Counted from the stretch's first letter, positions 49,087-58,640 are shown. The stretch is 64,000 nucleotides of DNA from an uncultured Nostoc sp. (GCF_937863485.1 NZ_CALMFY010000096.1:1-64000); one strand, 5' to 3'. Notes: generated by a model not told the origin, from the sequence alone. Made by a program: numbers and translations.

Positions 49087-49278
49087 TCAACTTTCGGATT
49101 CGGTGTCAATCTCGATATCTAGAGTATCTTCATCAACCCGCACATACAAAATATTGGGGTTACAGCAAACTTGACAATCTTCAATATAAGATTGTTGTCC
49201 TCCAGCACTCAAATCAATAAAAGTTAAGTTCGGTTCGCCGCAATAGGCGCAGTAATACTCAGCTGTGTTTTGCATCAA
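49087..49278 (-). CDS. CPXCG-type cysteine-rich small protein
   Basis: 63 residues. Two CxxC knuckles (CAYCGEPN and CQVCCNPN) probably bind zinc; the tail is very acidic (DEDTLDIEIDTESES). It follows the radical SAM gene by 8 bp and precedes the SRPBCC gene by 19 bp, so the three are likely one operon. Confidence 0.88.
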   Translation of the reverse strand: MMQNTAEYYCAYCGEPNLTFIDLSAGGQQSYIEDCQVCCNPNILYVRVDEDTLDIEIDTESES

Positions 49279-49286
49279 GTTTTCAG

Positions 49287-50933
49287 CTATGAATTCAATG
49301 GCTGTAATTCCTTTGGGGATGGGTTGATATAACTCTTAGCATCAGCCAAATGCTTTAGTAGTGTAGACTGTGGCAGAGGCCCTTGCAAGTGACTCCAGGG
49401 TAATACTTGCTCTGTTGACCACTCGGCGTGGACGTAGAAATCTAAATCAGGGATTTGTCCTTTAAGTTGTTTGAAAGCACGTTTATAGCTACCCAAGGAG
49501 TCGCCAAAGTCACGAGTAAGTTGGAGGAGTTGAGACACTCTGCGATCGCCTCTGGATAACAAAGCTTGTATAATCGACCAATTATAGCTTTCGGGGCGAA
49601 ACTCTATCCCCTGTGGTTTTAGCTGTTTTTGCAAAAACTGCAACCGCTTTTCTGCTTGGCGATTCACCCCAAACCATTGAAACGGTGTGTGTGCTTTGGG
49701 TACAAAGGTACTGCATCCAAATGTTAACCGCAATCCCTGTGCAGCTTTTTTAATACTACGCATCATCGCCACAGTTTGCTCTAAATCCTCTGGTTCTTCA
49801 CCGGGAATTCCTGCCATTCCGTAGAGTTTCAAGCTTTTTAATCCACCAGCTTTGGCATTTATCGCCGCTTGGATGATTTCATCGTTATGCAGCTTTTTGT
49901 TGATGATTTGCCGGATTTTTTCAGAACCACTTTCTACAGCAATGGTAAGCGATCGCGTGTCTCGTTTCGCCAAAGTTTCTGCTAACTGAACAGTTACAGT
50001 ATTGGTTCGCACTGAGGCAATACTGAGACGGACATCATCGTACTTTGGCTGACTAATATAATCTAGCAAAGTCTCAAATTCTGGGTGCTGAGTTACAGAA
50101 GCCCCCAATAATCCTAGCCGATTTGTAACTTCTAAACCTTTCGCGATCGCTGGAATTAATGAACTTTCAAGACTGGCTGTTCTAAAAGGCAGTGTGAGAT
50201 AACTTGCCAAACAAAAGCGGCACATTTCTGGACAACTTCTTACCACTTCCACCATGTAAATATTTTCCCATGCAGCTTTTTCAGTGACTACAGTCGAGGC
50301 CGATAGAGTATTTCCCCGATAAGTTTGCTTTTGCACCACTGCGGGAATTTCTGGAGAAATTGGTTTAATTGACTTTACTGCACCATCTATGCTGTGATAT
50401 TCAACTTCATACAAACTGGGAATATAAATTCCTGGGACTTGTGCAAGTCTTGTTAGTTGAGTTTGTCTAGAAGCATTTCTCACTTCTTTGTACGCCTCAA
50501 TGAAATTCCCTAACAGGTTTTCGCCATCCCCCAGTAAAATTACATCAAAAAAATCTGCAAAAGGTTCAGGATTAGCTGTGAGAACGGGGCCACCACCAAA
50601 AATTATTGGATGAGAATCATCGCGAGAAGTTGCCAAAATGGGAATTTCTAAAGATTCCAGTAAATTTAAAATATTCACATAATCCAGTTCCCAGGAAATC
50701 GAAAATCCCACAATTTTCGGTGTTCTGGGGAGTTGTTCGTGAGTATCTGTAAACAGGCGACTCACCTGCACATCATCACGCATTGCCAAGGTTGCCCAAA
50801 CTACCTGATAGCCGAGGCTTGTGATACCTACGCTGTATTCATTGGGAAAGGCGAAGATTATGGGGATAGCGTTGGTATCTGGGGTGGTGGGTGTAAACAG
50901 AAGGCGTTCAGAGTCAAATACAGATGATGTCAC
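49287..50933 (-). CDS. B12-binding-domain radical SAM protein
   Basis: 548 residues. The N-terminal Rossmann-like part (about 20-170) resembles cobalamin-binding domains (AFPNEYSVGITSLGYQVV, IIFGGGPVLTANPEPF). The radical SAM core starts near 230 with SCPEMCRFCLASY (CxxxCxxC) and continues with SGSEKIRQIINK and GIPGEEPEDLEQT. Its reaction is unknown; related proteins methylate or rearrange unactivated carbons. First gene of a three-gene operon. Confidence 0.88.
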   Translation of the reverse strand: MTSSVFDSERLLFTPTTPDTNAIPIIFAFPNEYSVGITSLGYQVVWATLAMRDDVQVSRLFTDTHEQLPRTPKIVGFSISWELDYVNILNLLESLEIPILATSRDDSHPIIFGGGPVLTANPEPFADFFDVILLGDGENLLGNFIEAYKEVRNASRQTQLTRLAQVPGIYIPSLYEVEYHSIDGAVKSIKPISPEIPAVVQKQTYRGNTLSASTVVTEKAAWENIYMVEVVRSCPEMCRFCLASYLTLPFRTASLESSLIPAIAKGLEVTNRLGLLGASVTQHPEFETLLDYISQPKYDDVRLSIASVRTNTVTVQLAETLAKRDTRSLTIAVESGSEKIRQIINKKLHNDEIIQAAINAKAGGLKSLKLYGMAGIPGEEPEDLEQTVAMMRSIKKAAQGLRLTFGCSTFVPKAHTPFQWFGVNRQAEKRLQFLQKQLKPQGIEFRPESYNWSIIQALLSRGDRRVSQLLQLTRDFGDSLGSYKRAFKQLKGQIPDLDFYVHAEWSTEQVLPWSHLQGPLPQSTLLKHLADAKSYINPSPKELQPLNS

Positions 50934-50962
50934 AGGCGTTTTTTACGGGTGTTTGTGAAAAT

Positions 50963-51033
50963 GTGGGCGACTTTAAGTCGCGCCTATACAGGCAAAACCC
51001 ACGAGGTGGGTTTGATTTTAGTCCGCGCAGGCT
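50963..51033. repeat. Dispersed-type hairpin pair upstream of radical SAM gene
   Basis: GCGACTTTAAGTCGC and AAACCCACGAGGTGGGTTT are two adjacent small palindromes in non-coding DNA. The combination looks like a commonly dispersed Nostoc repeat, from memory. Confidence 0.45.
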
Positions 51034-51081
51034 GACGAGAGTTTGTGTAGACGTAACTTATTTATAGTCATCAGGGCTTCT

Positions 51082-51336
51082 TTATCTATATTTAATTTTA
51101 AGCCATAGAATTATCAAGTTAAAAAACAATGTCAAGCTGTTAGCAACAATAATTGGCAAGGCTTGTAGATAAATTCCGTAAATTAACCATAAAAAAACAC
51201 CGAGAATAAATGTAATCAGCATGATGAAAGAAACATCTTTTGCTGATTTTGTTCGCCATATCTGAAACATCTGTGGTAAAAAGGCAGTGGTGGTTAGTGT
51301 GGCAGCAGCTAATCCAAGAATTGTCAGAAAATCCAT
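51082..51336 (-). CDS. SemiSWEET-type sugar transporter
   Basis: 84 residues with three membrane helices, one half of a SWEET transporter, which acts as a dimer. The PQ-loop-like motif FLPQMFQIWRTKSAKDVS and LGVFLWLIYG are typical. It mediates facilitated sugar diffusion in characterised homologues. Single gene. Confidence 0.9.
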   Translation of the reverse strand: MDFLTILGLAAATLTTTAFLPQMFQIWRTKSAKDVSFIMLITFILGVFLWLIYGIYLQALPIIVANSLTLFFNLIILWLKIKYR

Positions 51337-51530
51337 TTATACAAACCTATCAAATAAAGTTTTTCTTAGCTAAAAATTTAGAAAAGTATTTTTATAATAC
51401 TGGATTAATGTCTTCAACTTTGCATTTTAACGCAAGGTTGAAAGTGGATAAAATCAAAATGGGAAATAGGTTAAGTTTTTTCCTTTTCCTTTAAGCTTTA
51501 TCCTAATCATTAAAGGATATGTGATTGACA

Positions 51531-52436
51531 CTAGCAAAACCGATTAATTAATTCTTCACGGGATAACTGCAATAGTAAAGGCGTAAACTCTTCTGGTGGT
51601 AACGCTAATAAAGGTTCAATAATTTCTTGAAGCTCATTATTTATTTCACCAAAACGAACTTTCAGCAAGTTTTCCACCACCAAGCGTTCTCCCTGCTGAA
51701 TTCCTGTTTCGAGTCCCCGTTGTTCACCTTCTTGTATCGCCTGTTCTCGGTCTTGTTGGTAAAGTGGTGCTAATCGCATAAGTAATTCCCTATCTTCCTC
51801 GTCTTGATTTTGAGTAACTTGTAAGTTTTGTTGTAAGTTGTACAGCAATTCTAACGCTGCTTTTCGGAAAGGATTATCAGGAGTAAGTGCTTCTAGTTCG
51901 TCAATTGCTTGCTTTTGAACGTTTCCTCTACCGATGATTCTCAGCCATAAGGTTTCTGAGATAGAAGGCAACTGATGAATTGCTACTATCGCAGTACGCA
52001 AATATTCTGCCATGAAGTGTATTCCAGGCAGGTAGTCATCTTTTGGGTTAGCACCAAATCCTGATAAAAGTTGCGCTGATGCTGTGGGAGTAAGAATCCA
52101 TAATTTTGGTAAATCAGATTCTAGAATGCGTGTTTTATTTCGATTGGCTTGTCGTTGGAAATCGCCACGTACCTCTAATAATTTTAATAGACAATCGCAA
52201 ATTTCTGTAGCTGACGCTGCGTTACGAAAGGGTTCAAATAGAGAAGGGGTAGTGACAAGTTGACTTAATAATCTGAGTGTTTCTGGTATGTTACTTGGTT
52301 GTGGTTTAAAGATGAAATAAACGTCAATTTGTCTAACTTCTCCTGCAACTCGTCTAGCTGCTTGGACTTCGCCGTAAGGAGTGAGTAATTGTTCGAGGTA
52401 GTCTTTGGCGAATTGGTCGTGAATAAATCTGGTCAT
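51531..52436 (-). CDS. Rpn-like PD-(D/E)XK family protein with DUF4351-type tail
   Basis: About 301 residues from the preferred start (MTRFIHDQFAKDYL); an upstream Met (52457) adds seven residues. The opening FIHDQFAKDYLEQLL...GEVRQIDVYF resembles recombination-promoting nuclease (Rpn) or transposase-associated cyanobacterial proteins. The C-terminal region (QGERLVVENLLKVRFGEI, LLQLSREELINRF) resembles DUF4351. Catalytic residues cannot be fully assigned. It follows the 603-residue repeat protein by 21-42 bp. Confidence 0.75.
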   Translation of the reverse strand: MTRFIHDQFAKDYLEQLLTPYGEVQAARRVAGEVRQIDVYFIFKPQPSNIPETLRLLSQLVTTPSLFEPFRNAASATEICDCLLKLLEVRGDFQRQANRNKTRILESDLPKLWILTPTASAQLLSGFGANPKDDYLPGIHFMAEYLRTAIVAIHQLPSISETLWLRIIGRGNVQKQAIDELEALTPDNPFRKAALELLYNLQQNLQVTQNQDEEDRELLMRLAPLYQQDREQAIQEGEQRGLETGIQQGERLVVENLLKVRFGEINNELQEIIEPLLALPPEEFTPLLLQLSREELINRFC

Positions 52437-52478
52437 GTTGGTAGTTTGCTGATGCAAGCCAGTTTATTTACCATTATC

Positions 52479-54290
52479 TTACGACTTTTTGAGATAAGAC
52501 TTAACCCAAGAGTAGCGTTGTGAATCTTTTTTTAGTAAATATTCTGCTGCTTCATGTCGTTTATTATCATCTTTTGTACTTCTGATTAATCGTTTTATCT
52601 CATCATCTATATCTTCAGTTTTCGCACCGCATTTAATTGCTTGTTCATGCCAATAATCTCTTTTTGCATAGTCACCCCTATCATGAGCAATAGCTGCCAT
52701 CAATGTATAAGGTTGATAACTTTCAGGTTGATACCCCATAGCTTTTTTCGCACAACTTTCTGCATCAGCTAAGTTATCCATATCTCTGAAGGCTGCACCT
52801 CTAGTAACTGAAACTGCTGACTTTAAATTGCTTTCTCTGATTTGGCTTAAATCTAAGTTAGTAAGTTTTAATGCCCGTTCAGGTTCATCTGCTTTGCGCC
52901 AATAACTACTAGCGGTGGGAATATGCCATTTATGTCCAGTGCGGTGAAATTCCTGTTCATAAAACTCTGCTTCTAGCCTGTAATATGCAAGAGCAATTTT
53001 CCCGCCAGGAGATAATTGTTCCTCTTCCATAAGCTGCACAAGCAACTTAGGATCTAGCCGTTCTTTTTTCTCCAGTTTGACCATGATCGTATAAAGTGGC
53101 TCTAAGGGAAGTGAAGGATCTATCAACCCATACTTTCTCTTAAGCGCTGCAAACTGTTTTTGTTGTGCGAGGATAATGATATCTTCTCGCCCATTATTTT
53201 TTAGCCACTCAATTTCTGATTCATTTAGAACTTCTCCTGATTCTATATTAAACTTGAGAATATTAGCATATTTTTCCTTAGCAATTTCTATTGTCTTAGT
53301 CAGCTTACGCTTTTTCAGAAAGTTAATATCCTGTTCACCTAAGTGATTAGACAAATCAAGTCTTTTGAGAACTTTATACAGGTGACTTTTTGGCGATAAA
53401 TCCTGATACTCAGTTGCTTTATACTTAGTTTTCAAGGCAGCAAAATCTCGTGTTTGTTCCAATTCTTGAGCAATGGCAATTGTTTCGCTAAGTCCTTGCT
53501 GTTCTAGCCAGTTAATTTCTGACTTACTCAAATTATTTTGGGCATTAATATTTTGTAGTATTAGATATAGTGGACTGGATAATGATAAGTCTAAATGTTT
53601 AATTGCTTGATATTTATCTTTTAAATCAGCAAAATGAGCTTCTTTTTCTGACTCCTGTTGCCTAAAAATACCTGCTGTTTCAAATAGCTCTCGCTTGCTC
53701 AACCATTCTAATTCAGGGGTGCTTATTCTTTGTTTACTTTCCAGTTTATTTAAAATTTTATATAATGGACTATTAATTGATGAACCTTGATATTTAGTAG
53801 CTTGGTACTTTGCCTTCAAAACAAAAAAATGCCTCTCCAATTCTACCTTATGAACAAGAGCAACCGTCCCACCAAGCCCATTATTTTTTAGCCATTCAAT
53901 CTCTGAATTCGTTAATGAATTCCCTGAGTGAAACTTCCAAAGAATTGGATACAGAATAACAGAAATATTTTTGAAAGCTCCCGAAAATTTAGGGACTTGA
54001 TACTGAGATTTGAGATGGGAAAACTCATTTTCTAGTTTTCTAAGTTCTTCTAACTTATATTGCTGCTGTTGGCAAACGATTTCAACTGTTTCAAAAAGTT
54101 CTTGCTCTTTTAACCAAGAGAACTCTAATTCAGTTAGCTCAATTCCTAAATCAACTTTTCGCAAGATGAGATACAACAGACTTGCAGGTGATGAATCGTT
54201 ATATTTAGTTGCTTGGTACTTGGACTTTAGGCTAGTAAAGTGTTTTAAACGATTTTGGTACTCTTTGTCTGTATTGATAGCAGCAGTCAT
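52479..54290 (-). CDS. Protein with six copies of an unrecognised 65-residue repeat
   Basis: 603 residues, soluble, charged. Units begin with LKxKYQ at residues 21, 93, 158, 223, 286 and 383 and follow the pattern (F)xxLKxKYQATKY, SPLYxIL, ExxWLxxxxLxET. One half-unit (about 350-373) is inserted before the last. The C-terminal 170 residues are helical and TPR-like (NLADAESCAKKAMGYQPESY). I do not recognise a named family. Probably co-transcribed with the downstream Rpn-like gene. Confidence 0.75.
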   Translation of the reverse strand: MTAAINTDKEYQNRLKHFTSLKSKYQATKYNDSSPASLLYLILRKVDLGIELTELEFSWLKEQELFETVEIVCQQQQYKLEELRKLENEFSHLKSQYQVPKFSGAFKNISVILYPILWKFHSGNSLTNSEIEWLKNNGLGGTVALVHKVELERHFFVLKAKYQATKYQGSSINSPLYKILNKLESKQRISTPELEWLSKRELFETAGIFRQQESEKEAHFADLKDKYQAIKHLDLSLSSPLYLILQNINAQNNLSKSEINWLEQQGLSETIAIAQELEQTRDFAALKTKYKATEYQDLSPKSHLYKVLKRLDLSNHLGEQDINFLKKRKLTKTIEIAKEKYANILKFNIESGEVLNESEIEWLKNNGREDIIILAQQKQFAALKRKYGLIDPSLPLEPLYTIMVKLEKKERLDPKLLVQLMEEEQLSPGGKIALAYYRLEAEFYEQEFHRTGHKWHIPTASSYWRKADEPERALKLTNLDLSQIRESNLKSAVSVTRGAAFRDMDNLADAESCAKKAMGYQPESYQPYTLMAAIAHDRGDYAKRDYWHEQAIKCGAKTEDIDDEIKRLIRSTKDDNKRHEAAEYLLKKDSQRYSWVKSYLKKS

Positions 54291-54520
54291 GGCACTTAGT
54301 TAAATGTGTTATCCGATACTATAACAATATCAGTAAAAAAGGGCGAGTCAGACACTCACCGTTCTTATTTGCGGTGCTTGCTGTTGTTTAAGTCGCCTGA
54401 AATTCGTCGCACTGATCTGGGCTAACAGAAAATCAGGAATTAAAATCTTAACAAGAGGCACAATAATAGCTGGAACTATTTTCAAAACATATCGTTAAAA
54501 ATACCGTTGCCTGAAAGCTA

Positions 54521-56374
54521 GTGAATGTCGAAATCCAAAAAAATTACATGAATGCTGAAGAATTCTTAAACCAAGGATTAAACCACAGTTTGCAAGGGGA
54601 TTATCAAGGAGCAATCGCAGCTTACACCCAAGCAATCAAGCTCAACCCTAACTATGCTGAAGCTTACCATAATCGAGGAATTATTCTCAGTGGTCAACTC
54701 AAAGATTATCGCAGTGCGATCGCAAATTTTAATCGCGCCATAGAAATCAATCCCAATTTTGCCACAGCCTACTATCACCGAGGTAATGCTCGTTACTTTT
54801 TAACCGATTATGAAGGAGCGATCGCGGATCATAACCGAGCATTACAAATCGATCCCAATCTCGCCCAATCTTACCACAGCCGGGGTAATGCTTACTTTGC
54901 CTTAGAAAACTACGACAAAGCGATCGCTGATTATATCCAAACAATAGAAACTAGTACCCAATTAGCTGATAATATCAATATTGATATTGCCAATGCCTAT
55001 CATAATCGGGGTGTAGCTTGTTTTGAAAGCGGTAATCATCAAGGAGCAATTGCAGATTTTCAACAAGCTTTACAGTGGCATCCCCATTTTGCCGCAGCTT
55101 ACAGCAATCGGGGTAATATTCATCATATCTTAGGCAATTATCAGGAAGCGATCGCTGACCACGACCGAGCATTACAATTAAATCCCAACTTGGCGGAGGC
55201 TTATCATAATCGAGGTAATGCCCACTACGCTTTAGCAGAGTATGAAAGTGCGATCACAAATTACAACCGCGCCCTAGAAATTAACCCCAAGTTTGCCGGG
55301 GCATATTACAATCGGGGTCTAGTTCTTGCTCATCTCAAAGAATATCACCGAGCAATTGAGGATTTTAACCAAGCATTAAAGTTGAATCCTGATGATCTGC
55401 AAGTTTATTGTGAGCGGGGTCTTGTCCGTAGTACTCTTGAGGATTATGAGGGTGCGATCGCAGATTATGACCAAGCGTTACAAGAAAATCCGACTCTAGC
55501 TTTAGTATACGGCTTTCGGGCGAATGCTCGTCGCCGACTGGGAGATTATCAAGGTGCAATTGAAGATAGCAATCGCCTATTACAACTTAATCCTAATTTA
55601 GCTGAAGGATATTGCGATCGCGCGGCGGCTCGTCGTTCTTTAGCAGATCATAAAGGAGCAATTAAAGATTATGATCGGGCATTAGAGATTAATGATAACT
55701 TAGCCGCAGCTTATTATGGTCGGGGTATTGCCCGTGAAGCTCTGCAAGACTTACAGGGAGCAATTGACGATAACACCCAAGCGATAGAGCTTGTGCCGGA
55801 ATTTTCTCAAGCGTACTGCAATCGAGGAAATGCTCGTCGTCTTTTGGGGGATGAACAGGGGGCGATCGCAGATTATAATCAAGCATTACAAATTAATCCT
55901 GATTTAATTGAAGCATATTACAACCGAGGTTCAACCCACTATGCTTTAGAAGAATATGAAAGTGCGATCACAGATTACACCCAAGCTTTGGAAATTAATC
56001 CCCAATCTGCTGCATTTTACAGCGATCGCGCTAATGCTCGCTATGCCTTAGAAGATTTTCAAGGGGCAATAGAAGATTACAGTCGAGCGATCGCGATCGA
56101 CCCCAGTTTTGCTGAAGACTGGTACAATCGGGGTCGTAGCCGTTCTTTATTAAAAGACTTACAAGGAGCGCTTGCAGACTTAAACCAAGCCTTAGAGCGT
56201 CAGCCTAATTGGGCTTCAGCTTACATCCTTCGGGCAGATGTATACCAAAATTTGGGAGACTCTCAAGGAGCAATTGCCGATTTCCAGAAATCCGCTGACC
56301 TATATTACCAAGAAGGAAATATCCAGTATTATCAACAAATTATTCAGCTAATTGAACAACTTCAATCAAGATAG
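54521..56374 (+). CDS. Long TPR protein, about 17 repeats
   Basis: 617 residues almost entirely of 34-residue TPR units (for example DYEGAIADHNRALQIDPNLA). There is no signal peptide or other domain. The GTG start is given; an ATG nine codons in (MNAEEFLNQGL) is at least as likely. DNA-level similarity between units could drive copy-number change. Role: protein-protein scaffold, partner unknown. Confidence 0.88.
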   Translation: MNVEIQKNYMNAEEFLNQGLNHSLQGDYQGAIAAYTQAIKLNPNYAEAYHNRGIILSGQLKDYRSAIANFNRAIEINPNFATAYYHRGNARYFLTDYEGAIADHNRALQIDPNLAQSYHSRGNAYFALENYDKAIADYIQTIETSTQLADNINIDIANAYHNRGVACFESGNHQGAIADFQQALQWHPHFAAAYSNRGNIHHILGNYQEAIADHDRALQLNPNLAEAYHNRGNAHYALAEYESAITNYNRALEINPKFAGAYYNRGLVLAHLKEYHRAIEDFNQALKLNPDDLQVYCERGLVRSTLEDYEGAIADYDQALQENPTLALVYGFRANARRRLGDYQGAIEDSNRLLQLNPNLAEGYCDRAAARRSLADHKGAIKDYDRALEINDNLAAAYYGRGIAREALQDLQGAIDDNTQAIELVPEFSQAYCNRGNARRLLGDEQGAIADYNQALQINPDLIEAYYNRGSTHYALEEYESAITDYTQALEINPQSAAFYSDRANARYALEDFQGAIEDYSRAIAIDPSFAEDWYNRGRSRSLLKDLQGALADLNQALERQPNWASAYILRADVYQNLGDSQGAIADFQKSADLYYQEGNIQYYQQIIQLIEQLQSR

Positions 56375-56488
56375 AATGTATCGGTATCGATGAGGTGAAA
56401 GATCATCCCTATTGTAGAATTGACTTCTACAGAAATACTAAAACTTTCTCGAAGACAATTGCATCAACCCACACATCTGAGTTGTAAA

Positions 56489-57000
56489 TTAGTTCTCCCA
56501 CTTGTTGATATCCTCTGTAAATGATGATTGCATCGACAGCGCCAATTCTACACCGCTAGCACCACCACCCACGATCGCAATGCTAATTGGTTCTTGAGGA
56601 TTTTTACCTACAGCTTCAATTAGTTCATACCAATGTCCCAATAGCTGCGATCGCATATTCTGCTGCACCTGATACAGACACTGTGACCGAAGTGCTGCCA
56701 ATATCAACAGACAGTACATCAAAATCTACCGTAAGTCCGTTAGCACGAAGAACTTTGTTATTTTCCAAGTCTAGGGCAACTACTCTGTTAATATACAACT
56801 GTGCTTGAGCAAAGGTCGCAAATCAATATGGCATTCCTCGTGGCTGTTAAATCCAGCAATGTGTCCTGGTAACATTCCATCGGCTGTCTTTTGATTTGTA
56901 GTAATCAACGTCAAACGTACTTTGGGTAACGGCTTTATTCCAAACATTATCAGGACAATTGATGGCTGTGACTGCCACCAATCAGCACTAAGTCTTTAAC
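56489..57000 (-). pseudogene. Decayed FAD oxidoreductase (SelD-type N-terminal domain)
   Basis: Read on the minus strand, fragments KDLVLIGGSHSHQLS, then KPLPKVRLTLITTNQKTADG, MLPGHIAGFNSHEECHIDLR, VSVSGAAEYAIAA and HWYELIEAVGKNPQEPISIA, IVGGGASGVELALSMQSS appear in order but in different frames with stops. Together they match the oxidoreductase domain fused to cyanobacterial selenide, water dikinase-like proteins as I recall it. The kinase half is absent. Multiple frameshifts and truncation make it a clear pseudogene. Confidence 0.8.
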
Positions 57001-57006
57001 TATCGT

Positions 57007-57900
57007 ATGTTGACAGTAATCATTAATTCTTTTCATACTATAAAAAATATTTCAAAAAATATTTCATCAACAAATAACAGTCAATTCTCAAAAATATGTC
57101 TGGGGATACATGCTTTTCAGCAAAAAGTTAACCAAACTCAGTATAATTTACAAAAACAACGTTTAAAAATAGCAATTGAACAACTAGGGAATAAGACAAT
57201 AGAAACCAGTCTCGCTGTTATTAATGATTTAGAGCAAATTGCCCATAATTATCCACAGTACCACTGGATAATCATGGAGATTCTTACTAATTTTGTCCGA
57301 GAAAATGCTCATTACACGCCCCAAAAGGAAGTAACAAGCAATATCGGGGCAAAAATTCGTGCAGATATTCAAGCAGCCCTTACGGTTATCGCTAGAAGAG
57401 ATGTAAGTAAATCGGTGGGAATAAATCAAACTATGTTAAGTAATGTCAAAACATTGAGATTGGCTTTTAGTAGGGGCTTTAGCCCTGATATTAGGGCTAA
57501 AGCCCTGACTAAAAACCAGAAATTATTTATACCGAGCTACTTAAATAAAGACTCAGAAAATGAGCAACTTGATTTAAGTCACGCGGACATGAGAGGAGCA
57601 AACCTGAATAGGGCGAACCTAGAACAGACAAATCTCTATCAAGCTAATCTTGCTGGGGCTAATCTTAGAGAAGCTAATCTTGCTGGGGCAATCCTCAGTG
57701 CAGCTAACCTAGAAGGAGCTAACTTATATCTAGCCAACCTAGAAGGAGCAATCCTCAGTGCAGCTAACCTAAAAGGAGCTAACCTAGAAGGAGCTAACCT
57801 GCATTGTGCAAGCTTATATCTAGCTAGGTTGGACGGGGCAATTCTCGATGATGCCATACTTGATGGGGCAAATCTTAGGGAAGCCAAATTTTCTAAGTAA
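57007..57900 (+). CDS. Pentapeptide-repeat protein 1 (short, divergent)
   Basis: 297 residues. The N-terminal domain (about 55-140) includes KIAIEQLGNKTIET, WIIMEILTNFVRENA and DIQAALTVIARR, as in the two following paralogues. The pentapeptide part (A(N/D)LxX) runs from about 190 to 293. Between them, residues about 153-170 (LAFSRGFSPDIRAKALT) are encoded by an inserted palindrome. It lacks the two membrane helices of its paralogues. It may be functional or a relict. Confidence 0.75.
   Translation: MLTVIINSFHTIKNISKNISSTNNSQFSKICLGIHAFQQKVNQTQYNLQKQRLKIAIEQLGNKTIETSLAVINDLEQIAHNYPQYHWIIMEILTNFVRENAHYTPQKEVTSNIGAKIRADIQAALTVIARRDVSKSVGINQTMLSNVKTLRLAFSRGFSPDIRAKALTKNQKLFIPSYLNKDSENEQLDLSHADMRGANLNRANLEQTNLYQANLAGANLREANLAGAILSAANLEGANLYLANLEGAILSAANLKGANLEGANLHCASLYLARLDGAILDDAILDGANLREAKFSK
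57465..57514. repeat. Palindromic element inserted in-frame in a coding sequence
   Basis: The arms GGGCTTTAGCCCT and AGGGCTAAAGCCC with outer TTTTAGT/ACTAAAA flank GATATT. The whole 50-bp hairpin is translated without a stop. The two paralogous genes have only a short linker here, so it looks like an insertion. Confidence 0.75.
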
Positions 57901-57941
57901 AATACTAGTACCGCAAGCTGTAAATCCAGCTACCATTCCAA

Positions 57942-57986
57942 TTAACAAGACTTGGGGCTTAACAACGGGCAAAATCCCCTTGTTAA
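57942..57986. repeat. Short hairpin repeat, copy 2 of 2
   Basis: The same TTAACAAG/CTTGTTAA arms and GCAAAATCCCC core as at 650-682, with an extra CTTAACAACG segment. The flanking ACTATAGCAGTCCTAAATG near 58013 matches the end of the element at 408. Confidence 0.5.
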
Positions 57987-58265
57987 AAGTAGTCAAACTT
58001 CCGCCACAGCTTACTATAGCAGTCCTAAATGATTCGTAAACTTCTTTCCTTCTTCTTTTGGCCCTCTTCTCTAACGAGACGCTGCACGTACCCCTACAGG
58101 GAAGCAAGCTACACGTAATGTCTCGTAGAGAAGGCGGCAACTCTTGGAGACGCTGCACGTTGGCGGAAGCCTCTCGTAGAGATGGCGGTAGCCTGCGGCA
58201 AGCCGCTGCGCGTCTACGATAATTTTTACAACTCATATAATAATGTCCGCCAAATTACCCATACA
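57987..58265. other. Cluster of dispersed-repeat fragments
   Basis: This stretch is packed with variants of TCTCGTAGAGAAGGCGG and GACGCTGCACGT, repeat words typical of Nostoc intergenic DNA. Frames through it on the minus strand are repeat artefacts. No gene. Confidence 0.5.
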
Positions 58266-58338
58266 AGAACCCCACCCCCAACCCCTAAGAGCAGACTCTT
58301 AGGTTAGCTCAAGCGCAGCTTAGGCGGGGTGGGGTTCT
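58266..58338. repeat. 73-bp element with perfect 13-bp inverted ends
   Basis: AGAACCCCACCCC and GGGGTGGGGTTCT are exact reverse complements enclosing about 47 bp, including CCTAAGAGC...CTCTTAGG. It could form one large hairpin. Non-coding; the remaining bases to the next gene (58339-58640) contain nothing recognised. Confidence 0.65.
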
Positions 58339-58640
58339 CTTATGATGCTTAATTGCCCGGACATGATATCAAATAAGATTGCTATAGTACGGTTTATCTA
58401 CGAGACGCTACGCGTTCGCCTCTGGTCTGGTAGATAAGGCGGAATTCGTAATTCTTGTACCACAAGCGTTTCATTGTTTTGGAATAGGTGGTTTATTTCT
58501 GTCGAAACGTATAAGTATATTCGATGTTATTCCTTAGTTCAATGAGTGCCTTGACACCTATTATAATTTTTTGCTAAATGCTATACTATTTTTCCCAATT
58601 ATCTAAGTAATAATTCTAGGTTGTAAGGAAAATCTTTACC

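Noticed and set aside
57820-58236. 138-codon minus-strand frame rich in Arg and Leu
   Set aside because: It is made largely of dispersed-repeat DNA and overlaps the end of a pentapeptide gene.
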